Below are positions 17,099 through 26,165 of a stretch of 64,000 bases of DNA, piece by piece. A program made the position numbers and the translations under genes. Position 1 is the stretch's first letter, and each line of letters starts with the position of its first letter. This stretch comes from Ruminococcaceae bacterium YRB3002 (GTDB lineage Bacteria; Bacillota; Clostridia; Saccharofermentanales; Saccharofermentanaceae). The notes under the pieces are model-generated. The model was not told the origin of the DNA, searched no databases, and saw only the letters and a list, made by a program, of their open reading frames with translations. The stretch covers positions 62,001-126,000 of the forward strand of contig FMTG01000003.1 in NCBI GenBank assembly GCA_900099715.1, read 5' to 3'.

Positions 17099-17895
17099 GC
17101 CTTTACCTCCTCGCCTGCTGCCTTAGCTGCGATCATCTCATCAAGAGCCTGAACGGTTATGTCCTCACCCTTGAAGCATCCCAGAGGATACTGAGGGATC
17201 ATCTTCTCCTTGAGCCAGTCCATAGCATCAAGAGGAGCCTTGCCCCAGTTGGTGGGACATGTGGACAGGAACTCTACGAAAGCAAATCCCAGTCCGGCCT
17301 GCTGAACCTTGAAAGCCTTCTTGATCGCCTTCTTGGCATTGTTGATGTTCTTGAAATCTGTCATGCAGACACGCTCAACATATGCGGCACCTGTCAGGTT
17401 GGACAGAAGCTCTGCAACGTTGATAGGATAGCCCTGATAGGAAGCATCACGTCCGAAAGGTGATGTTGTGGTTACCTGACCAAGAAGTGTCGTAGGAGCC
17501 ATCTGGCCTGATGTCATGCCGTAAACAGCATTGTTGATGAAGAATACGCAGATCTTCTCGCCTCTTGCAGCAGCATGAACGATCTCTGCGCATCCGATAG
17601 ATGCGAGGTCACCGTCACCCTGATATGTGAAGACTGTCTTGTCCTTCAGTGTTCTCTTGATACCTGTAGCAACAGCGGGTGCTCTTCCGTGAGCAGCCTG
17701 TACCATATCGCAGTTGAAATACTCATATGAGTTATAAGAACATCCAACAGAAGCAACGCCTACCGTCGTTCCCAGGATACCCATCTCAACCATGGATTCC
17801 GCAATAAGTCTGTGTGCGATGCCGTGTGTGCATCCGGGGCAATAATGAAAAGGCTTGCCCGTAAGGCCTTCCGTCTTCTCGAAAACAATAGCCAT
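17095..17895 (-). CDS. 2-oxoacid:ferredoxin oxidoreductase, beta subunit (thiamine diphosphate-binding)
   Basis: A 266-residue catalytic subunit that holds thiamine diphosphate. The cofactor motif is visible as YQGDGDLASIGCAE at about residue 93, with FFINNAVYGMTSGQMAPTT about 30 residues later. The N-terminal FHYCPGCTHGIAHRLI contains the Cys pair found in short beta subunits. The stop/start with the alpha gene overlaps by one base, so stoichiometric expression is expected. It has no own ferredoxin domain; that role is supplied by the small gene at 19003. Confidence 0.94.
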   Translation of the reverse strand: MAIVFEKTEGLTGKPFHYCPGCTHGIAHRLIAESMVEMGILGTTVGVASVGCSYNSYEYFNCDMVQAAHGRAPAVATGIKRTLKDKTVFTYQGDGDLASIGCAEIVHAAARGEKICVFFINNAVYGMTSGQMAPTTLLGQVTTTSPFGRDASYQGYPINVAELLSNLTGAAYVERVCMTDFKNINNAKKAIKKAFKVQQAGLGFAFVEFLSTCPTNWGKAPLDAMDWLKEKMIPQYPLGCFKGEDITVQALDEMIAAKAAGEEVKA

Positions 17896-18989
17896 TACAC
17901 CTTACCTCCTTCATGAATTGCAACGATCTTGTCGAGGATCTCCTTCTGTGTAGGAAGGTTACCGCCAAGTCTGCCATGGAAGTAAACGGGCTTCGCTCCG
18001 TTTACGGCAAGCTTGACATCCTCGATCATCTGACCTGCATTGAGCTCAACATCAAGGAAAGCCTTAACGTTAGGCATAGCAGCAGCATCTGCGATCGCCT
18101 GTGTGGGGAACGGCCAGAGAGTGATGGGCCTGATCATACCGACCTTGATACCCAGCTCTGCAGCCTGTCTGATAACGTTCCTGGAGATACGTGAACATGT
18201 GGAGAAAGCAGTAATAACGATCTCGGCATCCTCAAGTCCGATAGCCTCGTATCTTACCTCATTCTGCCTGATGAGTTCGTACTTTGCCTGAAGCTCGTTG
18301 TTCTTTACCTCAAGTACATCAGGATCGATGTAGATGGATGTGATCGTGTTGTGCTCTCTCTTGTAGCTGCCGTCATCATTGTAGCCTCTGCCGTTGGTAG
18401 CCCAGGGCTTCTCATATGTAACGATCGGCTCTTCATCACGGAAAGCAACAGGCTCCATCATCTGACCGAGAGTACCGTCACCAAGTATCATAACAAGATT
18501 TCTGTACTTATCTGCAAGGTTGAAAGCCTCAACTGTCAGCTCATAGAGTTCCTGTACTGAAGCAGGTGCGATGACGATATTTCTGTAGTCACCGTGTCCG
18601 CCGCCCTTTGTAGCCTGGAAATAGTCGCCCTGTGCAGGGAGGATTCCGCCGAGACCCGGGCCGGCTCTTACGATATTAACAACGACTGCAGGAAGCTCTG
18701 CACCTGCGATGTAGGAGATACCCTCCTGCTTCAGGGAGATTCCCGGGGAAGATGAACTTGTCATGGCTCTGAATCCTGCGGAAGCAGCGCCGTAGACCAT
18801 GTTGATGGCTGCAAGCTCAGACTCTGCCTGAACGAAATTGCCGCCGATCTGCACCATCTTCTTTGCCATGTAGTGCATTACCTCTGTCTGAGGTGTAATA
18901 GGATAACCAAAGTAGTTCCTGCATCCGGCCCTGATAGCAGCCTCTGCGATGACCTCGTTACCCTTCATCAATAATCTTTTCTGTGCCAT
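17895..18989 (-). CDS. vorB: 2-oxoacid:ferredoxin oxidoreductase, alpha subunit (VorB/KorA-like)
   Basis: A 364-residue alpha subunit. The N-terminal pyrimidine-binding part begins KGNEVIAEAAIRAGCRNYFGYPITPQTE. The conserved SSSSPGISLKQEGISYIAGAELP is at about residue 76, and GPGLGGILPAQGDY at about residue 108. The C-terminal domain includes KVGMIRPITLWPFP. The name vorB follows common annotation of this clostridial arrangement (small ferredoxin, alpha, beta, gamma); korA would be equally defensible. GAGGAGAAT lies 5 bases before the ATG. Confidence 0.85.
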   Translation of the reverse strand: MAQKRLLMKGNEVIAEAAIRAGCRNYFGYPITPQTEVMHYMAKKMVQIGGNFVQAESELAAINMVYGAASAGFRAMTSSSSPGISLKQEGISYIAGAELPAVVVNIVRAGPGLGGILPAQGDYFQATKGGGHGDYRNIVIAPASVQELYELTVEAFNLADKYRNLVMILGDGTLGQMMEPVAFRDEEPIVTYEKPWATNGRGYNDDGSYKREHNTITSIYIDPDVLEVKNNELQAKYELIRQNEVRYEAIGLEDAEIVITAFSTCSRISRNVIRQAAELGIKVGMIRPITLWPFPTQAIADAAAMPNVKAFLDVELNAGQMIEDVKLAVNGAKPVYFHGRLGGNLPTQKEILDKIVAIHEGGKV

Positions 18990-19002
18990 ATTCTCCTCCT
19001 CG

Positions 19003-19209
19003 TCAACGCTCTACCGTGATAACAACGTCAGGGCATGTGGTCGCACACTGTGTGCAGCCGATGCACGCGTCTTTGTCAGTGCAGGTTACCGGATGGTATC
19101 CCTTGGCATTCAAGCGTTCCTTGTCAAGCTGGAGAATCCCTTTGGGGCAGGCGTTTACACAAAGTCCGCAGCCCTTGCACAGATCCTCGTTAAAACTTAC
19201 ATTTGCCAT
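19003..19209 (-). CDS. 2x[4Fe-4S] ferredoxin-type delta subunit
   Basis: 68 residues with two complete CxxCxxCxxxC(P) clusters: [14 protein letters not shown] at about residue 12 and [13 protein letters not shown] at about residue 48. It passes electrons from the thiamine-diphosphate site of the oxidoreductase to free ferredoxin. It is the first gene of the operon, 13 bases ahead of the alpha subunit, and the start has GGAGGTTTTAT before the ATG. Confidence 0.95.
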   Translation of the reverse strand: MANVSFNEDLCKGCGLCVNACPKGILQLDKERLNAKGYHPVTCTDKDACIGCTQCATTCPDVVITVER

Positions 19210-19241
19210 ATAAAACCTCCATAGGCCAAATATATTCCTGT

Positions 19242-19270
19242 ATTATATATGTGTTTGCGCGTAATAACAA
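19242..19270 (-). promoter_or_regulatory. Promoter of the oxidoreductase operon
   Basis: On the minus strand -35 TTGTTA (19265-19270) and a perfect -10 TATAAT (19242-19247) are 17 bases apart, giving a leader of about 25 bases before the ATG at 19209. Confidence 0.75.
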
Positions 19271-19301
19271 TTAATTTTTATAAGGCGGGGCAGATCCCTG
19301 A

Positions 19302-20150
19302 TCACATCCCGACAAAATCCCTGACCTTCTCCAGATTCTCAACAGCCACCCGGACGCCTTCATCATAGACACGTCTGAACTCAGCGGGTTCACGTTCCAG
19401 TGTTCCTATGTTCAGCGGCCCGGAAGGAGCCAGGACCAGAGCCGCCCCCTCACTCTCGCGTTCACCTACATACTCTGTCTGGCGGTTATAGAGTATATGC
19501 CTGTCCCGTAGGAGATCAGCCGCCGTGTTAAGTCCCTGAGCCCTGAGAACGGTCACAAGTGCCTTGGACATTGGCTCTTTAACATAGTTACGCGGCTGTG
19601 TAAGGACAACAATATTGCGTTTGAAGCCCTCTTTCTCCATAAATTCCAACGGGATCGAGTCAGTCAGCCCTCCATCGAGATATCGATGTCCGTCTATATA
19701 GACGGGATGCGATGCGATCGGCATTGAAGCCGATGCTCTGACCCATCTCATATCTTCGTCACCTCCTCTGTGAAGCTTGTGATATACAGCCTCCCCTGAA
19801 TCACAGTCTGTTACAACGGCCCAGAAATCCACAGGATTTGACTCAAATGCGTCACAGTCAAAGGGATCAAGCTCGTTAGGTATCCTGTTATAACAGAAAT
19901 CCGCTCCAAAAAGATCCCCCGTAATTATCAGCGATCTCCAGCTCTTAAATCTCCAGTCACGGCAAAAATCAGTATTGTACCTGAGAACCCGGCCAACCTG
20001 TCCGGACTTGTAGTTACAGCCAAAGGCAACACCTGCTGATACGCCAACGCACGAATCGACCCTTATTCCCTGTTCCACAAAGGTATCCAGGACTCCCATG
20101 GTAAAGAGTCCTCTCATCGATCCGCCTTCCAAAACAAGTCCTGTACCCAT
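19302..20150 (-). CDS. Patatin-like phospholipase family protein
   Basis: A 282-residue cytosolic protein of the bacterial patatin (RssA/YjjU-like) group, with a Ser-Asp catalytic dyad. The oxyanion stretch GLVLEGGSMRGLF is at about residue 4. The nucleophile elbow GVSAG is at about residue 38, and the dyad Asp appears in YLDGGLTDSIP at about residue 157. All catalytic elements are intact. It likely releases fatty acids from lipids. It ends a series of genes starting with the response regulator at 26063, with 10 bases to the gene upstream. Its physiological substrate is unknown. Confidence 0.9.
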   Translation of the reverse strand: MGTGLVLEGGSMRGLFTMGVLDTFVEQGIRVDSCVGVSAGVAFGCNYKSGQVGRVLRYNTDFCRDWRFKSWRSLIITGDLFGADFCYNRIPNELDPFDCDAFESNPVDFWAVVTDCDSGEAVYHKLHRGGDEDMRWVRASASMPIASHPVYIDGHRYLDGGLTDSIPLEFMEKEGFKRNIVVLTQPRNYVKEPMSKALVTVLRAQGLNTAADLLRDRHILYNRQTEYVGERESEGAALVLAPSGPLNIGTLEREPAEFRRVYDEGVRVAVENLEKVRDFVGM

Positions 20151-20160
20151 AAACTTAAAC

Positions 20161-21222
20161 TCAACTGAATACTACGATCACCACTATTGCCGCGAGAAGC
20201 AGGACCGCTGTCACAGCGAGCATGACCGCTGCGCCTCCGTCGTGGTTATTTGTATAGATCACCGCCGGTGAGTATGAGTCAACACTAAGAACTTTTGTTG
20301 AACCGACTGCATAATCGCGGTTAATTGTCTTGAGTGAGAATGACTGTCCTGAATTCATCTCACGTCGGTATGTTACATCATTGACAGAATACTCGAATAC
20401 CGGCCTGTATGACTTCCCGAACTGGGTCTGAACAACTTTATGTTCGATCACCACCGCTTCGACACTTATGTGCGATCTCGATCTGATACTGTTGTTTTCC
20501 ATAACCGCACCGGTGATCAGCATGACAGCTCCTGGAAAAAGAAACAGGGCAAGAGCGACAGCTCTGATCCTGTCAACTGTCTGCAGGCACAACAGACAGT
20601 ACAGCGATATTCCGCAGAATAACACGCCCACGCCAAGAAGCGCCGCCCATATAAGGCAGCGTTTCCTGGAACGCTCAAACCCCACAGGGATCAGCTGTCT
20701 TACGCGAATAATAGCCGCCGCTGCCCAGAACATCGAAGACATGAAACATCCGACTATTACCGGGAGCTCATCTATCTTTATAGTGGAAAACCCGGGATAG
20801 AGGAAGATCATCGGTACTATCGACATAAAAGCGATTACACACCATGCAGCAAACCACCTGTCATTGCGTGTCCTCCCGATCATCATATCCCCGGGAACAC
20901 TCCTCAGGTATTTATCAAACTCCTGTTCGAAATCCTTTACGGCTTCCTTCCGCTTACACTCATCGCCGGACGCAAGTGCATTCGTCCACTCATTCAGCAC
21001 AGGATCATTCAACTCCCCAAGGTGCGACTCCAGGAACGGAACATCTCCACTGTCGCCCACAGTCAGCATATATCCGTAAAGAAGATGCATATATTCGAGA
21101 TCCATCTTCTCTCCCATATCACAGCCGGCCATCTGCGCCGCTATCTGATTGCGCACATAACCTGCAGGGATATGCTTATAATCCAACCCGAACCGTCTTA
21201 GAGTGTAGATCGCTTTATCCAT
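20161..21222 (-). CDS. Membrane protein with C-terminal DUF3592-like domain
   Basis: 353 residues from the ATG at 21222, which overlaps the previous stop by 8 bases. The soluble N-terminal 120 residues are helical and charged (MGEKMDLEYMHLLYGYM, RKEAVKDFEQEFDKYL). Four hydrophobic helices follow, then a beta-rich part (VEAVVIEHKVVQTQFG, RPVFEYSVNDVTYRRE, YAVGSTKVLSVDSYSPAVIY) that resembles DUF3592, and a final helix (AAVMLAVTAVLLLAAIVV). The function is not known. The resemblance to DUF3592 is by pattern only. Confidence 0.7.
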   Translation of the reverse strand: MDKAIYTLRRFGLDYKHIPAGYVRNQIAAQMAGCDMGEKMDLEYMHLLYGYMLTVGDSGDVPFLESHLGELNDPVLNEWTNALASGDECKRKEAVKDFEQEFDKYLRSVPGDMMIGRTRNDRWFAAWCVIAFMSIVPMIFLYPGFSTIKIDELPVIVGCFMSSMFWAAAAIIRVRQLIPVGFERSRKRCLIWAALLGVGVLFCGISLYCLLCLQTVDRIRAVALALFLFPGAVMLITGAVMENNSIRSRSHISVEAVVIEHKVVQTQFGKSYRPVFEYSVNDVTYRREMNSGQSFSLKTINRDYAVGSTKVLSVDSYSPAVIYTNNHDGGAAVMLAVTAVLLLAAIVVIVVFS

Positions 21223-22141
21223 TACTGCGTTTCTTCCTGCGCGATACGACAAAAAGGACTATCTCGCCAACAGCGGTAACAGCCAGGACCACAGCCATAA
21301 ACGTGATCTGGTCTTTCCAGAACACCTTATTGTAATTGTCCTTCCACACTTTAACAAAGTCTGCAGATGTGTAATTGGATGCCGGATACAGGTTAACAAG
21401 ACTGCGCTGGACAGAAGCCGACTTCTCCTCATCGCATACGATCATCATGTTGACCTCAGATATAGCATCTTCATCAACAAGATACCGGTTAAGTCTTTCC
21501 ATAAACTCATCCCATGTGGACGGATCGTATTTGTAATATACGGAGCCGGCTGATCCGAGTGATACCCATCCGAAATTATTTTTGCTGTATCCGGACAGCC
21601 TGTACTCATGCCCGTTGTATGTAACCGTATCGCCTATCTCGGGATAGTCATGAGTCATTGCCCACGATCTCGGAAGACAAATATCATTCGCCCCGTCAGA
21701 CGGAGCACTTCCCAACTCTATCTCGAAGATCCCTGCCATACCAGACACGTCGTGAAAATAAGTAAATACATCCTTGGGCATTGCCTCAGCCACGTCATCC
21801 GACTTTGAATATATCCTCTCAGCGAAATCGCTGAGTTCGGCATCGTCAAGCAAATATATCTCTCTGACACCATCCATAGCAAATACAGAAGGAATATCAT
21901 CGTACGTTATCATGCTGAACTCATCACCGGAAGGTTCCAGTCCGACAGCACTGGCATACCGCCTGTTAAGATCGGCATACCACATATCCGCGGAATAAAC
22001 ATAAATGTCCGGTGTATCAGGAACGACATCGGTGCAGTAATCATTCTGATAATGGTTATATGAATAGACGATTATCACGCCCAATGAGATACCGGCAAGA
22101 AGTGCCCCCACGATCTTAAGTATCTTCGCCGGATCCTTCAT
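21215..22141 (-). CDS. Membrane-anchored extracytoplasmic protein of unknown function
   Basis: 308 residues from the ATG at 22141, chosen because GAGGGAGAG lies 7 bases upstream. The gene starts inside the end of the EAL-protein gene. There is one helix at each end (VGALLAGISLGVIIVYSY and ITFMAVVLAVTAVGEIVLFVV, the latter followed by RRKKR). Between them lies an extracytoplasmic domain of about 230 residues with beta-rich segments (NDICLPRSWAM, IGDTVTYNGHEYRLSGYSK). The layout resembles the periplasmic domain of MacB-type permeases without the C-terminal three-helix unit; that is only a suggestion. Confidence 0.7.
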   Translation of the reverse strand: MKDPAKILKIVGALLAGISLGVIIVYSYNHYQNDYCTDVVPDTPDIYVYSADMWYADLNRRYASAVGLEPSGDEFSMITYDDIPSVFAMDGVREIYLLDDAELSDFAERIYSKSDDVAEAMPKDVFTYFHDVSGMAGIFEIELGSAPSDGANDICLPRSWAMTHDYPEIGDTVTYNGHEYRLSGYSKNNFGWVSLGSAGSVYYKYDPSTWDEFMERLNRYLVDEDAISEVNMMIVCDEEKSASVQRSLVNLYPASNYTSADFVKVWKDNYNKVFWKDQITFMAVVLAVTAVGEIVLFVVSRRKKRSNG

Positions 22142-24176
22142 CTTCACTCTCCCTCTTCTCCATCCTGGAGATATATTCCTCACCGGGCATTGGCTTGGCA
22201 TAATAGTAACCCTGGATCATATCGCATCCCTCTTTGGCAAGGAAATCAACCTGTTCCCTCTCTTCAACGCCTTCCGCAACAGTCTTCATGTTGAGATTCT
22301 TCGCAAGACGTATTGCCTCAGAAACAACGATCTCACCTCTGCTGTCGTCAGTAATATCCCTGAAGAAACCGGCATCCAGCTTGAGGACATCAAGAGGAAG
22401 ATCCTTCAGTGAATTAAGTGACGAATAACCGGAACCGAAGTCATCCATGGAAACTGCAAATCCATATTCCTTCAGAAGTCCTATTGTCCTCAGCATCACA
22501 GCCTTGTTATCAAAGAAAGCACTCTCGGTCAGCTCGATCTCAATGAGTTCGGGAGGACAGCCTGCGCCTGCGACGATATCCCTTATCTGATCTGCAAGAT
22601 CCTCTTCAATAAAATGTGCACGTGACACATTGACCGATACAGGAACGCAGGAAAGCCCCTGATCCAGCCACGCTTTCTGATCCAGGGCAACATGCTCGAT
22701 CATATAGTGATCGATCTCGGTAATGAACCCGTTTTCCTCGAAGATCGGGATAAAATCACCGGGCGACACAAACCCCAAGTCCGCAGACTTCCATCTGATA
22801 AGGGCTTCAGCACCTGACAGCTTATTGGTGCGGGGATCATACTTGGGCTGATAGTAAACAACAAACTCTTTGTTCTCGAGCGCTTTCTGCTGATGCTCAT
22901 GCACTCTGTCTATCCATTTATGGTCTTCAACGATCTTCTGATCGAAGAAGGCTATACCGGATTCATCAGTTCCCGCAAGTGTCATCCTTGCAGCACATGC
23001 ATTATTATAGAGCGCATCGACATCCACATATACCCTTCTTCTGTGTGATGCCGGAATCAGTTCAACACCAGCCTGGAAACCGAATGTGTGGTGATCGTTG
23101 ATACAGGACAGTTCATCGATCAGCTTCTGTATTCTGTCTCTCAGCGCGTTAATATCATCATACATGAGAAGCAGAGCAAAGCTCGATGAATTGTCATGTC
23201 CGCACAGTTCCTTCCGGTCCAGATGTTCACGTATCTTGTTATAAGTCTTGCGAAGTTCCATCTCACCTTCGGCAACAGAATGGCAGAGCACAAAATTCCT
23301 GTACTTGACGAAGACAAGATTGACTACGGCATACTTCTTATTCGCATTTTTTCTCTTCTCCAGCAGTTCCCCTGCCTCAAGATAAAACCTGATCCAGTTA
23401 TGGTTCTGAGTCACATTATCCATAAAGAGAAGCTTCTTCATCCTCTGCTGATCCACAAAGTTCACGATAACGTTGATAAAAAGTGCGACAACTATGATCA
23501 CTACCAGAATTGCCAATGTGGAAAGGATAAGTACGATGAAGGCCAGGTCAGATGAATTGACTGTCAGACCACCCTTATAGAAGATCTTGCCGTCAATGGT
23601 ATTGGAGCACATCCAGTAAGGCATACTGACCATGCCGTTATCGATCTCATATTTGACGATGGAAGACTCATCCTTGTCGGTGATCTCATCATTCATGATC
23701 TCAAGAAGTGAACTGATGGTCTGCCGTGCACTGACTTCAGAGGATATGATCAATACCGGGTTCAGGATACCGCTGTTCCTGTCGGAATAGATCTTTATCT
23801 GATGGTATGAATCCTGACCGACCACCGTAAGATCGGAATAATCGACAGATCTCGTCATATCACATGTATTCTCGCCATTTGAATGAATTATATTCCCTGT
23901 ATCGTCAGTAACAAAATAATCCACCTCCTGCATGTCAAACAGTCCGAATACATCGCCGTCTCCCGTCTTAACCTGTGTGTCATATGCATCCACCATAGAC
24001 TTCAGTCTTCCGGCATCGGTCTCTGCCTTGGTATTGATGAGGAAGGTCAGCGCGAAATCAGCCAGGATCAGCATCATCAGAACTCCCAGCGTCGAGATGG
24101 CGATCAGCGCGAAGATCGACAGTCCTATATGGCTCTTACGGAGTTTTGTAATCTTTTTACGGTTATACTTTGCCAT
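22116..24176 (-). CDS. Membrane EAL-domain c-di-GMP phosphodiesterase with degenerate GGDEF domain
   Basis: 686 residues. Two membrane helices (about 20-45 and 215-245) enclose a sensor-like extracytoplasmic domain of about 170 residues. The cytosolic middle part has GGDEF-like topology, but the active site reads GHDNSSSF, so no cyclase activity is expected. The EAL domain (about 430-680) keeps the catalytic set: EALIRW, SVNVSRAHF, ELTESAFF, MDDFGSGYSSL, LKLDAGFF and AEGVEE. It therefore probably degrades c-di-GMP in response to an external signal. It follows the histidine kinase by 16 bases, suggesting co-regulation with that two-component system. Confidence 0.9.
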   Translation of the reverse strand: MAKYNRKKITKLRKSHIGLSIFALIAISTLGVLMMLILADFALTFLINTKAETDAGRLKSMVDAYDTQVKTGDGDVFGLFDMQEVDYFVTDDTGNIIHSNGENTCDMTRSVDYSDLTVVGQDSYHQIKIYSDRNSGILNPVLIISSEVSARQTISSLLEIMNDEITDKDESSIVKYEIDNGMVSMPYWMCSNTIDGKIFYKGGLTVNSSDLAFIVLILSTLAILVVIIVVALFINVIVNFVDQQRMKKLLFMDNVTQNHNWIRFYLEAGELLEKRKNANKKYAVVNLVFVKYRNFVLCHSVAEGEMELRKTYNKIREHLDRKELCGHDNSSSFALLLMYDDINALRDRIQKLIDELSCINDHHTFGFQAGVELIPASHRRRVYVDVDALYNNACAARMTLAGTDESGIAFFDQKIVEDHKWIDRVHEHQQKALENKEFVVYYQPKYDPRTNKLSGAEALIRWKSADLGFVSPGDFIPIFEENGFITEIDHYMIEHVALDQKAWLDQGLSCVPVSVNVSRAHFIEEDLADQIRDIVAGAGCPPELIEIELTESAFFDNKAVMLRTIGLLKEYGFAVSMDDFGSGYSSLNSLKDLPLDVLKLDAGFFRDITDDSRGEIVVSEAIRLAKNLNMKTVAEGVEEREQVDFLAKEGCDMIQGYYYAKPMPGEEYISRMEKRESEDEGSGEDT

Positions 24177-24192
24177 AAGACAGATTATACCA

Positions 24193-25380
24193 CTACTGCC
24201 GGATTATAATAACGAAGACTTTACCGTACTTATCATCGAGCCTGTATCTGGCGATCTCAGGTCTCTGTACAAGCTTAAGACGGAATCCGTGCAGATCCGT
24301 TATCTTTTTGGCAATTGAAAGGCCCAGTCCGGAACCTCCGCTGGACGCTCTTGACTTGTCTCCCATCACGAAAGGCTCGAACAGGTGTTCACAAAGCTCC
24401 TCACTGATCTCTTTTCCGTTGTCTGCTATAAATATCCTTATCTCATCCGTATCACGGACCAGCTTAACTCCGATAGATGTTCCCCCGTCATTGTGTCTGA
24501 CAGCATTTGATATGAGATTACTGACAACCCTGCCGAACTGCATTTTATCTGCCTTGATAATTATCCTCTCATCGGGGATATCGACATCGATATCGTCACC
24601 CTTATCCTCGATATCCTGATACAGCGTTGCGACGCACTCTCTCAGAAGTTCACATACATCGACATCCTTCTGAACGAGTTCAAAGCCTTCGCTGTCGAGC
24701 CGCACATAATCGAACAGCATCTGGACGATGTCGTTCATCCTGGCAGTCTTGTCTGTTATCGCGTTGAGGTATTCCTGCTTCTTATCATCCTTTACGATAC
24801 CGTCTGACAGTGCCTTTGCATATCCGGACACAGTAGTCATAGGAGTCTTGAGATCGTGGGCAATATCGGAGATCATCAGGTATCTCCTGCGCTCGTTTTC
24901 GCGCCGTTCCATATCATGCTCCTCTTCAAGGAGTTTTATCTTCGCAGTTATCTGCCTTGCAAATATCACGCTGCCGGCCGCAAGCGGCAGTATAACTATT
25001 ATCATTATTACCAGCAGAGTCAGGGCAAATGCGACGAGTCTGGAGGGTGCGATCCCGGCGAGAACGCCGTTAGCATCACCGATGCCGAGGTTACTGAGTG
25101 CAGCCGTAATTAGTTCCGCGAAGAATCCCAGTCCCACGGGAAGAAGTTTGGTCAGCAGCATTATCAGCAGATAAACCAGAAGAAGGATCAATACCAGGAT
25201 CACTGTCCCCATTGTCAGTATCTTAAATCCCCTGATCTGCGGAACGAAATTATCAATAACGACAGGGAGCATAAGATTATTGATAAAAGCCAGAAGGATA
25301 TACTCTACCACGCCCACCCATACCAGTGTCGTTATGAACTTGCGTATGACGAATCTCCTCAGTTCCTTCTCTCCGCCCAT
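24193..25380 (-). CDS. Sensor histidine kinase
   Basis: 395 residues. An N-terminal sensor region has two or three hydrophobic helices (about 12-80 and 110-145) and little extracytoplasmic sequence, so it may sense within or near the membrane. The H-box SDIAHDLKTPMTTVSGY is at about residue 170, the N-box NLISNAVRHNDGG at about 285, the G1 box IADNGKEI and the G2 box SGGSGLGLSIAKK at about 345. All kinase motifs are intact. The start codon shares a base with the response-regulator stop, so the pair is cognate. Confidence 0.94.
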   Translation of the reverse strand: MGGEKELRRFVIRKFITTLVWVGVVEYILLAFINNLMLPVVIDNFVPQIRGFKILTMGTVILVLILLLVYLLIMLLTKLLPVGLGFFAELITAALSNLGIGDANGVLAGIAPSRLVAFALTLLVIMIIVILPLAAGSVIFARQITAKIKLLEEEHDMERRENERRRYLMISDIAHDLKTPMTTVSGYAKALSDGIVKDDKKQEYLNAITDKTARMNDIVQMLFDYVRLDSEGFELVQKDVDVCELLRECVATLYQDIEDKGDDIDVDIPDERIIIKADKMQFGRVVSNLISNAVRHNDGGTSIGVKLVRDTDEIRIFIADNGKEISEELCEHLFEPFVMGDKSRASSGGSGLGLSIAKKITDLHGFRLKLVQRPEIARYRLDDKYGKVFVIIIRQ

Positions 25381-26063
25381 TACCTGTCTAACCTGTAACC
25401 CAGTCCTCTCAAAGTCTTGATATAGCGCGAAGGATCATCATCGAGCTTTGTTCTCAGCTTGCTTATCGACACCATGATATTGTTGTCGGCCACTACATAT
25501 TCGTCTCCCCAGGCATACTCATATATCTGCTGTTTGGTAAAGACTTTCCCCGGACTTCTCATGAACATCTCCATGATCCTGTACTCCACAGAAGTCAGTT
25601 CCACAGGCGTTCCGTCCTTTGTCAGAAGGCACGAATCAGTGTCGAGTTCCAGTTCCCTCACCTTAAGCACCTCACCCGTCCTTGTACCGCTTCCGAGATC
25701 GTAGAAGCGCCTGATATTCGACTTTACTCTGGCCACGACTTCCAACGGGTTGAAAGGCTTCGGTATATAATCATCAGCCCCAAGATTGAGACCGAGGATC
25801 CTCTCTGCATCTGCTGTTCTGGCTGATATGATCATTATCGGAATATTGGATTCCCTGCGGATCTCCTGCATTACGTGAAGACCATCGATCCCCGGCATCA
25901 TGATATCAAGCAGACAGATATCCGGTTTTTGCTCTCTGATGGCCGCAAGAGTCGACGGGCCATCCCCGCACTCGATAACGTCAAACGATTCATTCTCAAG
26001 ATATAGACGGAGCAGATTCCTGATCTCCTTCTCATCATCAGCAACTAAAACTCTGTAGTTCAT
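25380..26063 (-). CDS. OmpR/PhoB-family response regulator
   Basis: 227 residues. The receiver domain (1-115) has the acidic pair ADDE at 9-12, the phospho-acceptor Asp in CLLDIMMPGIDG at about 54, a Thr-type switch region (IMIISART) and Lys in YIPKPF at about 103. The winged-helix DNA-binding domain (about 130-227) ends KTLRGLGYRLDR, typical of the family. OmpR-type regulators bind direct repeats spaced by about 11 bp. Such repeats lie about 1 kb upstream at 27061-27101, before the DUF975 gene. Confidence 0.95.
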   Translation of the reverse strand: MNYRVLVADDEKEIRNLLRLYLENESFDVIECGDGPSTLAAIREQKPDICLLDIMMPGIDGLHVMQEIRRESNIPIMIISARTADAERILGLNLGADDYIPKPFNPLEVVARVKSNIRRFYDLGSGTRTGEVLKVRELELDTDSCLLTKDGTPVELTSVEYRIMEMFMRSPGKVFTKQQIYEYAWGDEYVVADNNIMVSISKLRTKLDDDPSRYIKTLRGLGYRLDR

Positions 26064-26089
26064 CGCAAACCCCTGACTTTTGTCTGAAA

Positions 26090-26130
26090 AAAGGTATACT
26101 GACGGAAATCGCTTTCCGCCAGCTACCTTT
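26090..26130 (-). terminator. Terminator after the DUF975 gene
   Basis: On the minus strand AAAGGTAGCTGGCGGAAA, loop GCGA, TTTCCGTCAGTATACCTTT forms a long, nearly continuous stem followed by TTTC. It separates the DUF975 gene from the two-component operon. Confidence 0.85.
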
Positions 26131-26165
26131 TACTATACTACCATACCCTTATTCCCGAATGGGCT

